Of a stretch of 64,000 nucleotides of DNA, positions 49,944 to 58,639 are shown in pieces. The stretch spans positions 2,782,990 through 2,846,989 of the forward strand of contig NZ_CP015848.1 of assembly GCF_002105535.1 (NCBI RefSeq). The letters are read 5' to 3'. The notes beneath the pieces are model-generated. The model searched no databases. It saw only the letters and a list, made by a program, of their open reading frames with translations, and was not told the origin of the DNA. Numbering within the stretch: the stretch's first letter is position 1; every line of letters starts with the position of its first letter. Position numbers and translations under genes: made by a program. Source of the DNA: Magnetospirillum sp. ME-1 (lineage in GTDB: Bacteria; Pseudomonadota; Alphaproteobacteria; Rhodospirillales; Magnetospirillaceae).

Positions 49944-51689
49944 CTACGGAATTTTCAATAAAATTCGCATCCACATAGGCAGCCACCAGCGCGATGATTG
50001 GCCGTTGAGTTTCCTTAGACGTTGCAATACCGCTTGAATCCTATGGCTAGACCACCAGTATTCCATTGAGTCCCAAGAGGTTTTTACGTGAGCGGCTGCG
50101 CTTGCGCCGGACTCAAACAACACATGAAGTTCTCTCAATTCGTCAAAGATTTCCCGGAAATCCGGAGCCATCGGCCAGACCCGGTCGCTCCAGATACCCA
50201 CGAAGGGCAGACCTGACGCCAAGGCTATGTATAGCGTGGTACCCGGATGATCAATCACTAGCAGACGGCCCGCCTTCATTTCGGCAAGCATCTCTCCGGC
50301 CGACGCGCAGATGTGTACGTCCGGATGAGTTTTCCTGACGAGCGATTCGTCTTTGAGGCTGGAAGGCGATTCAGGATAGGGACGATAGCTCATGCATGCG
50401 CGCAATGATCCCGGCAGCCCATCGAGGAACGCCATACGTTCGCGTCGGGCCTCGGTCTCGGCATAAATCTCTCCCACGGAGTCAATCCGTCGAGGGGCGA
50501 AGGGAATATCCCTCGCAACCATGATCAGACGATTGCCTCCGGGCCGATAAGTACCAATCCAATTGGCCAACACCGGTGTCGGGGCCGGGACGAGGCGACC
50601 ACGATGACCGGGGTGCCGGGTCCAGCCCCAGGTGAGAAAAGCATGTTGCCGGTATTCTACCCGCTCCGCCAGGGAGTAGACTTTCGACGCGCCATAATTG
50701 GATCCGTGCTGAACGTATACCAATCCCTCGCCACCATCAATTCTCGCGGCAAGTTCGAACAGGTGCTCCTCATCGTAATGAACGCCAGGAGCCACGACGG
50801 ACAGCCGTCCAGGGCGCGGGCGAATCCGGGCCGCCGTGGCATGAAACCGGGCGAAGTCTGGACCAACGGTAGCCAATGGTGCCGCGGCCAGGACATGGTT
50901 GAATAACGCAATGAACGCCGGGGGCAGTGTGGTGTTCTTTGCAGCGTCCGGGTCTGCTGTCGCATGATGAATTACACGCTTGCGTGGAATTATCCGCAGC
51001 CACAGATCAAGGGCGCAGTGGGCCATCACGCTCGCGATTTTCGTCCGTAGTGAATGTTCTGTAAGCAGAACGCCAAATGCTGCCCGTCCATGAAGACGGC
51101 GGCGGATGAGTTCGCTGACGGCGGGTCTGGCGTATTCCGAGGGCTGGCCGGGATCCAAGGGATGCTCGATGATGCGCAGGCTTGGCGGCGCCAGGCGGCG
51201 AAGTGCCAGCCCCGCCAGCCATGCGTGAAATCTCACGGAACAAACGCCGCGACGGTAATAATCCGCCGTACAGCGAAAATTCCAATCTACATGCTCGGTT
51301 GTCACCAGGGCCACGCTGGCCTCGGGATACTTGGTCAGTACGGCCTGTGCACAGCGGAAATGAAAGTATGTGGCTTGCGCGAGTTCCAAAGCCCAACGGG
51401 TTACGAGCAAATACCAGAAAGCATCCGAGCGGTTGACGCCGTTGTCGCGGTTAAGTTTGGGGATCAGTGCCGCCGTTAATGATTCGGCTAGGTCGGCGAC
51501 CTGGCCGTTGACGTCGGCAAGGGCTTCGGTCGAGCCAAAGGGATCGACGAAGGGATGACTTTCCCAATCGGGAAAGCGCTCTTCATTTCCGGCGAAGCAC
51601 CAGGGCGCCAGGGCCACGTCGCGGTGACCTTCAAAGTCCGTGGGGACCGGTACGGCGATCAGGCGAGTTGTCGGGGCGGGGGATGTCAT
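49944..51689 (-). CDS. Putative transferase of the LIC12162 type
   Basis: A 581-residue protein with the marks of the LIC12162 family found in Leptospira-type O-antigen clusters. LAPWCFAGN appears near the N-terminus, VYVQHGSNYGASK in the middle, LTWGWTRHPG soon after and LVIDHPGTTLYIALASGLPFVGIW near the C-terminus. The last part is GT-B donor-site-like. A glycosyltransferase function is presumed in that family and not shown. A GAGG box lies shortly upstream of the ATG at 51689. This region is visibly less GC-rich than its neighbours. Confidence 0.75.
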   Translation of the reverse strand: MTSPAPTTRLIAVPVPTDFEGHRDVALAPWCFAGNEERFPDWESHPFVDPFGSTEALADVNGQVADLAESLTAALIPKLNRDNGVNRSDAFWYLLVTRWALELAQATYFHFRCAQAVLTKYPEASVALVTTEHVDWNFRCTADYYRRGVCSVRFHAWLAGLALRRLAPPSLRIIEHPLDPGQPSEYARPAVSELIRRRLHGRAAFGVLLTEHSLRTKIASVMAHCALDLWLRIIPRKRVIHHATADPDAAKNTTLPPAFIALFNHVLAAAPLATVGPDFARFHATAARIRPRPGRLSVVAPGVHYDEEHLFELAARIDGGEGLVYVQHGSNYGASKVYSLAERVEYRQHAFLTWGWTRHPGHRGRLVPAPTPVLANWIGTYRPGGNRLIMVARDIPFAPRRIDSVGEIYAETEARRERMAFLDGLPGSLRACMSYRPYPESPSSLKDESLVRKTHPDVHICASAGEMLAEMKAGRLLVIDHPGTTLYIALASGLPFVGIWSDRVWPMAPDFREIFDELRELHVLFESGASAAAHVKTSWDSMEYWWSSHRIQAVLQRLRKLNGQSSRWWLPMWMRILLKIP

Positions 51690-51751
51690 CTCTGAGCCTC
51701 GTACTCGCCCCCGGAGGGCCGCAACTCGGTGATTGTATACTTCATAGCCAT

Positions 51752-53704
51752 CTACGAACCATTGGGGACGCTAATTTTTATCCTCCGGGGCGTCAAGCTC
51801 TGGTCCGTGGAGATGGGGCATGCCGCCCAGTCGGCCCGCAGCAAACGCGCCTCGGTTCGGGCCGCATCCAGGCCCAAGGTACGAGAACCCAGCGATATTT
51901 CCTCGAAGCTGATTATTTCGCTCAGGCAACCGGCCCGGACCAGCGCTCCCGTCAGGGTGTTGATGCCGCCGACGCCCGGCGGCATTTCCAGCGGCCCCAT
52001 CAGGAAGACATGGGTGATGCGATTGCGCTCGAGCGCGGCGCGGTAGCTTGCCGGGTCCAGATTCTGAGGCGTGATCGGTATGATGGCCGAATCGATGGTG
52101 TGGCCCATCAGATGGGGTACGGTCAGCAGATAGGCCATCTGGCGTACCGCCAGGAAAACCCGGTCGTCGGGCCCCAGCAGCTTGTTCAATTCAAAGGCCG
52201 AGTGTGCCCCGTTGACCATGCGCTCCAGGTAAGCCTGGCGGCTTTCACCGCTGAGCACATGGCGCATGGCGTTGAGCGAATAAAGCGCCAGCCCGCCCAT
52301 CTGAAGCATCAGGGCGGCGGCCAGGCCGGCCAGCAGCGCCCCCCGGCCATGACGTTCGGTGCCCCGCTGGGCGGCGGCCAGCAGCGCGATGCCGGCCAGC
52401 GGCACGATGGGCAGCAGGTGGCGGATGCGCTGTGACGAGCCGATGAAGAACCACAGCACGTAGAAGGCCAGGGCGATCAGCGCGAAGACACCCAGGCGCC
52501 GCGCCCCCGGACCTCCTCGTCGCGCCCATGCGCCGGCCAGGGCGAAGGGCAGCATCAGAACCGGCAGCACGCCCAGCCCGGTTCGCGCTGATTCCCAAAC
52601 GGCAAAGCCGTCGAAAGTCGCCCGGAAGGGATAGGCCAGGAACCAGCCCAGCGTCTGCGGCACCGCCTGCTCGGCCTTGTAGAAACCCGAACGGAAGGCG
52701 GCATCCTGGATGTCGGACCATAGGCCGGGAGAGTAGTAGGCCTTCAACAATCCATAGAGCAGCGGAAATACCGGATCGCCGCTGTTCCACCAGTTCCAGG
52801 CATACCAGGGCATGGCTGCGACCAACGCGGCGGCGCCATAGGCGGCGACCAGCCGGATGCGGGCCGGGGAGGCCAGGAAGGGCAAGGCGCAGGCGATGCC
52901 AAGAAACAGGCCGGTATATTTGGATGCGGCGAACAGTCCGGCGCCCAATCCCGCCAGCATGGCCCAGCGCCAGTCCTGGCGGGCCAATGCTTCGGCGCAG
53001 GCCCAGGCGGCGGCCAGGGTGAACATGGCCAGGCGCAGTTCCACCTGGCCCGAGACCCAGCCATATACCGCGGCCGGCAGGGTGAGATAGAGCAAGGCGC
53101 CGCCCCAGGCCCAGGTCCGGCCCACATGGCGGCGGGCGGCGGCCAGGACCAGCAGGCCTCCCATCAGGCCGGAGAGCATGGTCCACAGAGTCAGCGCCCG
53201 CTCTCCCCCCAGGCCCAGGACCGGCACGTAGGTCATCTGCAGCAGCAAGGGCACCGCCCCGTCGATGGCGCGGGGCACGAACTCGATCCGGCCGGCGGCC
53301 AGGAACTGACGGGGCAGGGCGAAGTGGTAGGCCAGGGTGTCGGAATCGGTGGGCGGCGCCAAGGTCTGGACCAGGGCGAGGCCGATGACCGCCAGGGTGA
53401 GCAGCGTCAACAGCCATTCGACCCATCCGTCGGGGCGGCGCGGGCGCAGACCGCGAAACAGCGGAAGGGCGCAAAGCCCGCCGGTGGCGCAGGCCGCCAG
53501 CAGCAGGGCCAGGGGAACGGGGGACAGCAGGCCGGCCAGGCCCAGCGGCTGCACCAGCCAGCCCAGGGCGCCCATCCCCAAGGTGAAGGCCAGGCCGATG
53601 GCCTCGTCCTTGCGCAATTCCTTCAGGAGTCCGGCGGCGGCCAGGATAAGGGCGCCCAGGCCGAGGCAGGCGGCCAGTTGCGCCAGCGCGACGAGGACGC
53701 TCAT
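51752..53704 (-). CDS. Polytopic membrane glycosyltransferase-like protein (GT-C type)
   Basis: A 650-residue protein with about twelve hydrophobic segments. APPTDSDTLAYHFALPRQFLAAG in the first large loop holds the acidic residues expected of GT-C enzymes that use polyprenyl-phosphate sugars. The last 150 residues form a soluble tail. It resembles ArnT/PMT-like transferases in layout without clear assignment. ATG at 53704 overlaps the stop of the small upstream gene by four bases. It may add a sugar to the glycan in the periplasm. Confidence 0.75.
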   Translation of the reverse strand: MSVLVALAQLAACLGLGALILAAAGLLKELRKDEAIGLAFTLGMGALGWLVQPLGLAGLLSPVPLALLLAACATGGLCALPLFRGLRPRRPDGWVEWLLTLLTLAVIGLALVQTLAPPTDSDTLAYHFALPRQFLAAGRIEFVPRAIDGAVPLLLQMTYVPVLGLGGERALTLWTMLSGLMGGLLVLAAARRHVGRTWAWGGALLYLTLPAAVYGWVSGQVELRLAMFTLAAAWACAEALARQDWRWAMLAGLGAGLFAASKYTGLFLGIACALPFLASPARIRLVAAYGAAALVAAMPWYAWNWWNSGDPVFPLLYGLLKAYYSPGLWSDIQDAAFRSGFYKAEQAVPQTLGWFLAYPFRATFDGFAVWESARTGLGVLPVLMLPFALAGAWARRGGPGARRLGVFALIALAFYVLWFFIGSSQRIRHLLPIVPLAGIALLAAAQRGTERHGRGALLAGLAAALMLQMGGLALYSLNAMRHVLSGESRQAYLERMVNGAHSAFELNKLLGPDDRVFLAVRQMAYLLTVPHLMGHTIDSAIIPITPQNLDPASYRAALERNRITHVFLMGPLEMPPGVGGINTLTGALVRAGCLSEIISFEEISLGSRTLGLDAARTEARLLRADWAACPISTDQSLTPRRIKISVPNGS

Positions 53705-53820
53705 GACAGGCCCAGCAGGGTCAGGATGGGCCGCAGATAGTCGGCGAATTGCGCCATGTAGGCCGCCAGCGCGGCCACTACCCAAACCCAGGCCAGCACG
53801 GAAAGGGATTTTGTTTGCAT
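53701..53820 (-). CDS. Small membrane peptide, 39 residues
   Basis: A short frame encodes MQTKSLSVLAWVWVVAAL and continues to a C-terminus LLGLS, with one clear hydrophobic segment at about 6-22 and a second moderately hydrophobic stretch at the end. Its TGA overlaps the ATG of the GT-C-like gene by four bases, matching the coupling seen between many genes here. No good Shine-Dalgarno box precedes its ATG, which lowers confidence. It may be a small partner of the membrane transferase or a coupling leader. Confidence 0.5.
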   Translation of the reverse strand: MQTKSLSVLAWVWVVAALAAYMAQFADYLRPILTLLGLS

Positions 53821-53893
53821 GGGATGGGAATGAAGAAGTCGTGGGGCGCTGTCAAGCAAGGGCCGCAAACTTGCTTCGGCCGCCGTCCGAATG

Positions 53894-53902
53894 TGCTATA
53901 CC
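53894..53902 (+). promoter_or_regulatory. Extended -10 promoter before the first asparagine synthetase gene
   Basis: TGCTATACC on the plus strand forms an extended -10 (TGn plus TATACC) in the 141-base divergent gap, about 60 bases before the ATG at 53962. A TTGCTT box lies 20 bases upstream, slightly far for a -35. On the minus strand a perfect TTGACA (53855-53850) lies upstream of the 39-residue peptide gene but lacks a good -10. Confidence 0.45.
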
Positions 53903-53961
53903 GCGCCGATGATTATCGCTTCGCATTCCTCCTTTTCCACACGTGCGGGCTGAGGCGGGCC

Positions 53962-55830
53962 ATGTGCGGCATCGCCGGCAGCACCAAGGCCGATTCGGGC
54001 GTGCTGGGCGCCATGCTGGCGCGGCTGGCCCATCGCGGCCCGGATGGCCAGGGCGTGTGGGTCGACCCTCAGCGCCCCTTCGGACTGGCCCATGCCCGGC
54101 TGGCGGTGATCGACCTGTCCCCCGGTGGGGCGCAGCCCATGCAAAGCGCCTGCGGCCGCTGGGTTCTGGCCTTCAACGGCGAGATCTACAATTACCGGGA
54201 ATTGCGCGCCGGGCTCGAGGCCGAGGGCGCGGCCTTCGCCAGCGACAGCGACACCGAGGTGCTGCTGGCCCTGCTGATCCGTCACGGCGAGGCGGCGCTG
54301 TCCCGGCTGGTGGGCATGTTCGCCTTCGCCTTTCTCGACCGGTCGAGCGGTTCGCTGCTGCTGGTGCGCGACCGGCTGGGCATCAAGCCGCTGGTCTATG
54401 CCCCGCTGGCGGGCGGGGACATCGCCTTCGCCTCGGAAATCGGGGCGCTGAAGGCCCATCCCGGCGTCGGAACCGGCCTGGACCACACCGCTCTCGATCT
54501 CTATCTCGCCTGCCTCTACGTTCCCGCTCCCCTGTCCATCCACCAGGGCATCCGCAAGCTGCCTCCCGGCCACCTGCTGCGCTGGCGCGACGGAGTTACC
54601 GAGGTGGCGGAGTGGTGGCGTCCGGCCTATGGCGGCGGGCGTGCGCCCAATGTGGACGAGGCGGTGGAGGAACTGACCCCCCTGGTGCGCCGGGTGGTGT
54701 CGGACCTGATGGTGTCCGACGTGCCGCTGGGCTGCTTCCTGTCGGGCGGCGTCGACAGTTCGGTGATCGCCGCCATCATGGCCGAGACGGCGCGCCAGGC
54801 CGGGGCCGATCCCATCCGCACCTTCACCATGACCTTCGACGTCGCCGCCTATGACGAGCGCCAGGCGGCGGCCGAGGTCGCCGGCCGGATCGGCAGCCGT
54901 CATACCGAACTGCCCGCCGGATCCGGTCTGGCCGCCCTGCTGCCCGACATGGTGCGCCATTTCGGCGAGCCGTTCGGCAATCCCACCGCGCTGCTGATCC
55001 ATGACCTGTCGCGCAAGGCGCGCGAGCATGTCACCGTGGCGCTGGTGGGTGACGGCGGCGACGAGGTGTTCGCCGGCTATCCCCGCTATCAGGGCGGCCT
55101 GCTGGCCGGGCGTTATCGCCGCCTGGTGCCCGGCTGGCTGCGCCGCGGCGTGGTGGCGCCGCTGGCCGACCTGATCCCGGAAAGCAGCGGCGGCCGCCAT
55201 TCGCTGCGCCGGGCGCGCGAGTTCCTGACCGGGGCCAATCTGCCCGCCGACGCCATGTACGCGTCCTGGGTCGAGTATTTCTCGCCCGAGGAGCGCCGCC
55301 GTCTGCTGGGCCTCGACGCCGCGCCGTCGCGGCCCATCGCCGAGTTGTACCGGCAATCGCCCTCGGCCGATCCCCTGGATTGCATGCAGCAGACCGACCT
55401 GCTGTCCTTCCTGCCCGGCAATCTGCTGTCCTATGGCGACGCCATGAGCATGCGCCATGCCCTGGAACTGCGCCTGCCGCTGATCGACCACCGTCTGGTG
55501 GAGGCGGTGGCCGCCATCGATCCGGCGGTGCGGTTCGCCCAGGGCAAGAAGACCCTGCTGCGCGGCGTGGCCCGGCGGCTGTTGCCCGCCCATATGGTCG
55601 ATCGGCCCAAGCGCGGCTTCAACCCGCCCATGGGCCTGTGGCTGAAGAACGACCTGCGCGACATGGTGGCCGAGCGCCTGACCACCCGGCGCATGGCGGC
55701 GTTGGGACTGGACGGCGCCGTGGTGGCCGGTCTGGTGGAGGAACAGCGGCGCGGCCTGCGCGACAACAGCCTGAAGATCTGGTCGCTTCTGGTGCTCGAC
55801 GCCTGGGCCGACCAGCAGGAGGCGGCGTGA
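53962..55830 (+). CDS. asnB: Glutamine-hydrolysing asparagine synthetase-like amidotransferase
   Basis: A 622-residue AsnB-family enzyme. The mature N-terminus would be Cys2 (MCGIAGS), the glutaminase nucleophile, with RGPDG near residue 25 and NGEIYN near 70. The synthetase domain has the ATP-binding SGGVDSS motif near residue 265. In polysaccharide loci such enzymes amidate uronic acids or related carboxylates rather than make free asparagine. The ATG is chosen to expose Cys2; a GAGGCGGG box lies just upstream. It starts a four-gene run with overlapping ends. Confidence 0.88.
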   Translation: MCGIAGSTKADSGVLGAMLARLAHRGPDGQGVWVDPQRPFGLAHARLAVIDLSPGGAQPMQSACGRWVLAFNGEIYNYRELRAGLEAEGAAFASDSDTEVLLALLIRHGEAALSRLVGMFAFAFLDRSSGSLLLVRDRLGIKPLVYAPLAGGDIAFASEIGALKAHPGVGTGLDHTALDLYLACLYVPAPLSIHQGIRKLPPGHLLRWRDGVTEVAEWWRPAYGGGRAPNVDEAVEELTPLVRRVVSDLMVSDVPLGCFLSGGVDSSVIAAIMAETARQAGADPIRTFTMTFDVAAYDERQAAAEVAGRIGSRHTELPAGSGLAALLPDMVRHFGEPFGNPTALLIHDLSRKAREHVTVALVGDGGDEVFAGYPRYQGGLLAGRYRRLVPGWLRRGVVAPLADLIPESSGGRHSLRRAREFLTGANLPADAMYASWVEYFSPEERRRLLGLDAAPSRPIAELYRQSPSADPLDCMQQTDLLSFLPGNLLSYGDAMSMRHALELRLPLIDHRLVEAVAAIDPAVRFAQGKKTLLRGVARRLLPAHMVDRPKRGFNPPMGLWLKNDLRDMVAERLTTRRMAALGLDGAVVAGLVEEQRRGLRDNSLKIWSLLVLDAWADQQEAA

Positions 55831-57467
55831 GGCCGGGGCCGCTGTGGCGCTGGGGGCGCCATCTGCGGCCCGCCCAGCTGGCCCATCGCCTGTGGTATCG
55901 CCTGCGCCGGCCCCTGTTCGCCTCGAGCTGGTGGGAACGGCGGGTGCTGTCGGCGGGGCCCGTTTCCGCCGCCCTGGCGCTGGTGCCGTCGCCGCCGCCT
56001 TGGCCCGGCGACGCCGCCCAGGCCGCGCTGATCGCCGCCGGGCGCATCCGCCTGCTGGGCGTCGAGCATCCCGTGGGCGATTGGCGGGCCGAGGGCCAAA
56101 GCCATCTGTGGCGCTTCACCCTTCACTATTTCGAATGGCTGGACCATCTGGCGGCGGCGGGCGACGCCGCCACCGCCCGCCGGCTGGTGGAGGACTGGAT
56201 GACGGGCCATGGGGTGCCCGATCCCCTGGCCTGGCATCCCTATCCCCTGTCGCTGCGCCTGTTTGCCTGGCTGTCCCATGCGGGTTTCCTGCTGGATGGG
56301 GCCGAGGCGGGATTCGCCGGGCGCTTCCTCGCCGCCCTGGACCGCCAGGCCGCCCATCTGGCCCGGGTGCCGGAAGACGACGTGGGCGGCAACCACCTGA
56401 TCAAGAATCTGAAGGCCCTGGTGGCGGCTTGCCTGTGCCTGCCGGGGCGATCGGCCGGGCTGGAGCACTGGCTGGCGCGGCTGCGGGCCGAGATCGCCGT
56501 CCAGGTCCTGGATGACGGCTGCCATTACGAATTGTCGCCGGCCTATCACGTCCAGGTGCTGTGCGATCTGGTGGATATCGCCCGGCTGCTGGTCCAGTCG
56601 GGACGGCGCCTCGACTGGTTGGACCGGGCCATCGCCCGCATGGCGGGGGCTTTCCGCTTCTTCCGCCATGGCGACGGGCGGCTGGCGCTGTTCAACGACG
56701 GAGCCGAGGGCGATGCCGGAACGCTGGCCGTCCTTCAGACGCTGCTGCCGCCCGGCCCGGTGCCGCCGGTCCTGCCCCAGGCGGGGTATGCCCGGCTTGC
56801 CGCCGGCCCGGCCCTGGTGCTGCTGGATGGCGGGCGCTGCTGTCCCGATTCCCTGCCGGCCCACGCCCACGCCGATTGCCTGTCGTTCGAGATGTCCCTG
56901 GACGGCGAGAGGGTGGTGGTCAATTCAGGCACCTACGCCTATCAGGATTCGCGCTGGCGGCCGTGGTTCCGCGGCACCGCCGCCCATTCCACCGTCCAGG
57001 TGGGTGAGGAGGATTCGGCCGAACTGTTCGGCGTGTTCCGGCTGGGCCGCCGGCCGCGCCGCGTCAGCCTCGAGGTTGACGGCCTGGAGGCGCGGGCCAG
57101 CCACGACGGCTACGCCCACCGAGGCATCGTTCACCGGCGGGTCTGGCGGCTGGACGAGGATGGGTTGGCGGGCGAGGATGTGCTGGACGGCCCAGCGGCA
57201 GTGGCCGTGGCCCGGTTCCACCTTGATCCCGGCGTGGAGGCGCGGGCTGAGGGCGACGGAGTCGCGCTGCGCACCGCCGCCGGCCGGGTCTTGCGCTTTT
57301 CGGCCGGAAGGGCGGCAATCTCCGTGGTCGAGGGGGTCTACGCGCCTGCCTTCGGCGTGATGCAGTCGACGCGGACTCTGGTGGCGCCCTTGGCCGGCAA
57401 CCGGCTGGACTGGCGCCTGGACTGGCGGGGCGGAAGCGCTGGCGTCGGTCCGTCGTTGCGGCTATAG
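55827..57467 (+). CDS. Heparinase II/III family protein
   Basis: A 546-residue protein with an N-terminal alpha/alpha-barrel region and a C-terminal beta domain. GGNHLIKNLKALVAA near residue 190, ELSPAYHVQVLCDL near 235, and PAHAHADCLSFEMS then AHSTVQVG near residues 350-390 are typical. Such proteins are common in exopolysaccharide loci and may trim or modify uronic-acid-containing polymer. It starts with GTG at 55827, overlapping the AsnB stop by four bases. No signal peptide is clear. Confidence 0.82.
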   Translation: MRPGPLWRWGRHLRPAQLAHRLWYRLRRPLFASSWWERRVLSAGPVSAALALVPSPPPWPGDAAQAALIAAGRIRLLGVEHPVGDWRAEGQSHLWRFTLHYFEWLDHLAAAGDAATARRLVEDWMTGHGVPDPLAWHPYPLSLRLFAWLSHAGFLLDGAEAGFAGRFLAALDRQAAHLARVPEDDVGGNHLIKNLKALVAACLCLPGRSAGLEHWLARLRAEIAVQVLDDGCHYELSPAYHVQVLCDLVDIARLLVQSGRRLDWLDRAIARMAGAFRFFRHGDGRLALFNDGAEGDAGTLAVLQTLLPPGPVPPVLPQAGYARLAAGPALVLLDGGRCCPDSLPAHAHADCLSFEMSLDGERVVVNSGTYAYQDSRWRPWFRGTAAHSTVQVGEEDSAELFGVFRLGRRPRRVSLEVDGLEARASHDGYAHRGIVHRRVWRLDEDGLAGEDVLDGPAAVAVARFHLDPGVEARAEGDGVALRTAAGRVLRFSAGRAAISVVEGVYAPAFGVMQSTRTLVAPLAGNRLDWRLDWRGGSAGVGPSLRL

Positions 57468-57494
57468 CTTCTTTCGGTTTCGAGCGAGTTGACG

Positions 57495-58616
57495 ATGTCT
57501 GCTGTCCCGCAATCTTCCCGCACCGTCCTTTGCGTGGTCGGCGCGCGGCCCAATTTCATGAAGATCGCCCCGATCATGCGGGCCCTGGGGGATTCGGCGG
57601 TGCTGACTCCCTATCTGCTGCACACCGGCCAGCACTACGACGCGGCCATGAGCGACGGCTTCTTCGAGGATCTGGGCATACCGCGTCCCGACCGTAATCT
57701 GGAGATCGGCTCGGGCAGCCATGCGCGCCAGACCGCCGAGATCATGATCGCCTTCGAGCAGGTGATGCACGAGGTCAAGCCCGCCTGCGTGCTGGTGGTG
57801 GGCGACGTGAACTCCACCGTGGCCTGCGCTCTGGTGGCCGCCAAGGAACGGGTCAAGGTCGTCCATGTGGAGGCGGGACTGCGCTCCTATGACCGCGCCA
57901 TGCCGGAAGAGCTCAACCGTCTGGTTACCGACCAGCTGTCCGACCTGCTGTTCGCCACCGAGCGCTCGGCGGTGGGTAATTTGGAGCGCGAAGGCATCGG
58001 CGCCGAACGGGTGCGGCTGGTCGGCAACGTGATGATCGACACCCTGCGGGCCAATCTGGACCGCGCCGAGGCGCCGGCGGCCACCCTGGCCGCCGCCGGT
58101 CACGTCCTGCCGGCCGACGGCTATGCCGTGCTGACCCTGCACCGCCCGTCCAATGTGGACGATCCCCGGGTGCTGCGCCCTCTGCTGGAGGCGGTGCGCG
58201 ACATGGGCGCCCGCCGGCCGGTGGTGTTTCCCGTCCATCCCCGCACCCGCGCCCGCATCGAGGCGGCGGGGCTGGCGCCGCTGATCGCCGGGCCGGAAGT
58301 CATGCCGCTGGCCCCGCTCGGCTATCTCGCCATGCTGGGGCTGACCGCCGGCGCCCGCTTCGTCATGACCGATTCCGGCGGGCTGCAGGAGGAATCCACG
58401 GCGCTGGGCGTTCCCTGCCTGACCATCCGCGACAATACCGAGCGTCCGGTCACCATCGACGAAGGCACCAACACCCTGGTGGGCAGCGACCCCGCCGCCC
58501 TCCGGGCCGCCGTGGCGGAGATCGAGGCCACCGGGGGCAAGCGGGGCCGCATCCCCGAATTCTGGGACGGCCGCGCCGCCGAGCGGATCGTCGCCGCGCT
58601 GGAAGCCTGGCTGTGA
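57495..58616 (+). CDS. wecB: UDP-N-acetylglucosamine 2-epimerase, non-hydrolysing (WecB-like)
   Basis: A 373-residue epimerase with VVGARPNFMKIAPIMRAL at the N-terminus, HTGQHYD, VHVEAGLRSYDRAMPEE near residue 123 and DSGGLQEESTALGVP near 290. These mark the WecB type that makes UDP-ManNAc, unlike the hydrolysing LegG-like enzyme at 33.2-34.4 kb. ATG at 57495 is preferred over an in-frame TTG two codons earlier. It lies 27 bases after the heparinase-like gene. Confidence 0.93.
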   Translation: MSAVPQSSRTVLCVVGARPNFMKIAPIMRALGDSAVLTPYLLHTGQHYDAAMSDGFFEDLGIPRPDRNLEIGSGSHARQTAEIMIAFEQVMHEVKPACVLVVGDVNSTVACALVAAKERVKVVHVEAGLRSYDRAMPEELNRLVTDQLSDLLFATERSAVGNLEREGIGAERVRLVGNVMIDTLRANLDRAEAPAATLAAAGHVLPADGYAVLTLHRPSNVDDPRVLRPLLEAVRDMGARRPVVFPVHPRTRARIEAAGLAPLIAGPEVMPLAPLGYLAMLGLTAGARFVMTDSGGLQEESTALGVPCLTIRDNTERPVTIDEGTNTLVGSDPAALRAAVAEIEATGGKRGRIPEFWDGRAAERIVAALEAWL

Positions 58617-58639
58617 GCCTGGGGACGGGGGGCTGAATC

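Noticed and set aside
53896-55593. A 565-codon minus-strand open frame opposite the first amidotransferase
   Set aside because: The plus strand encodes a complete AsnB-type enzyme; the antisense frame has no recognisable domain.
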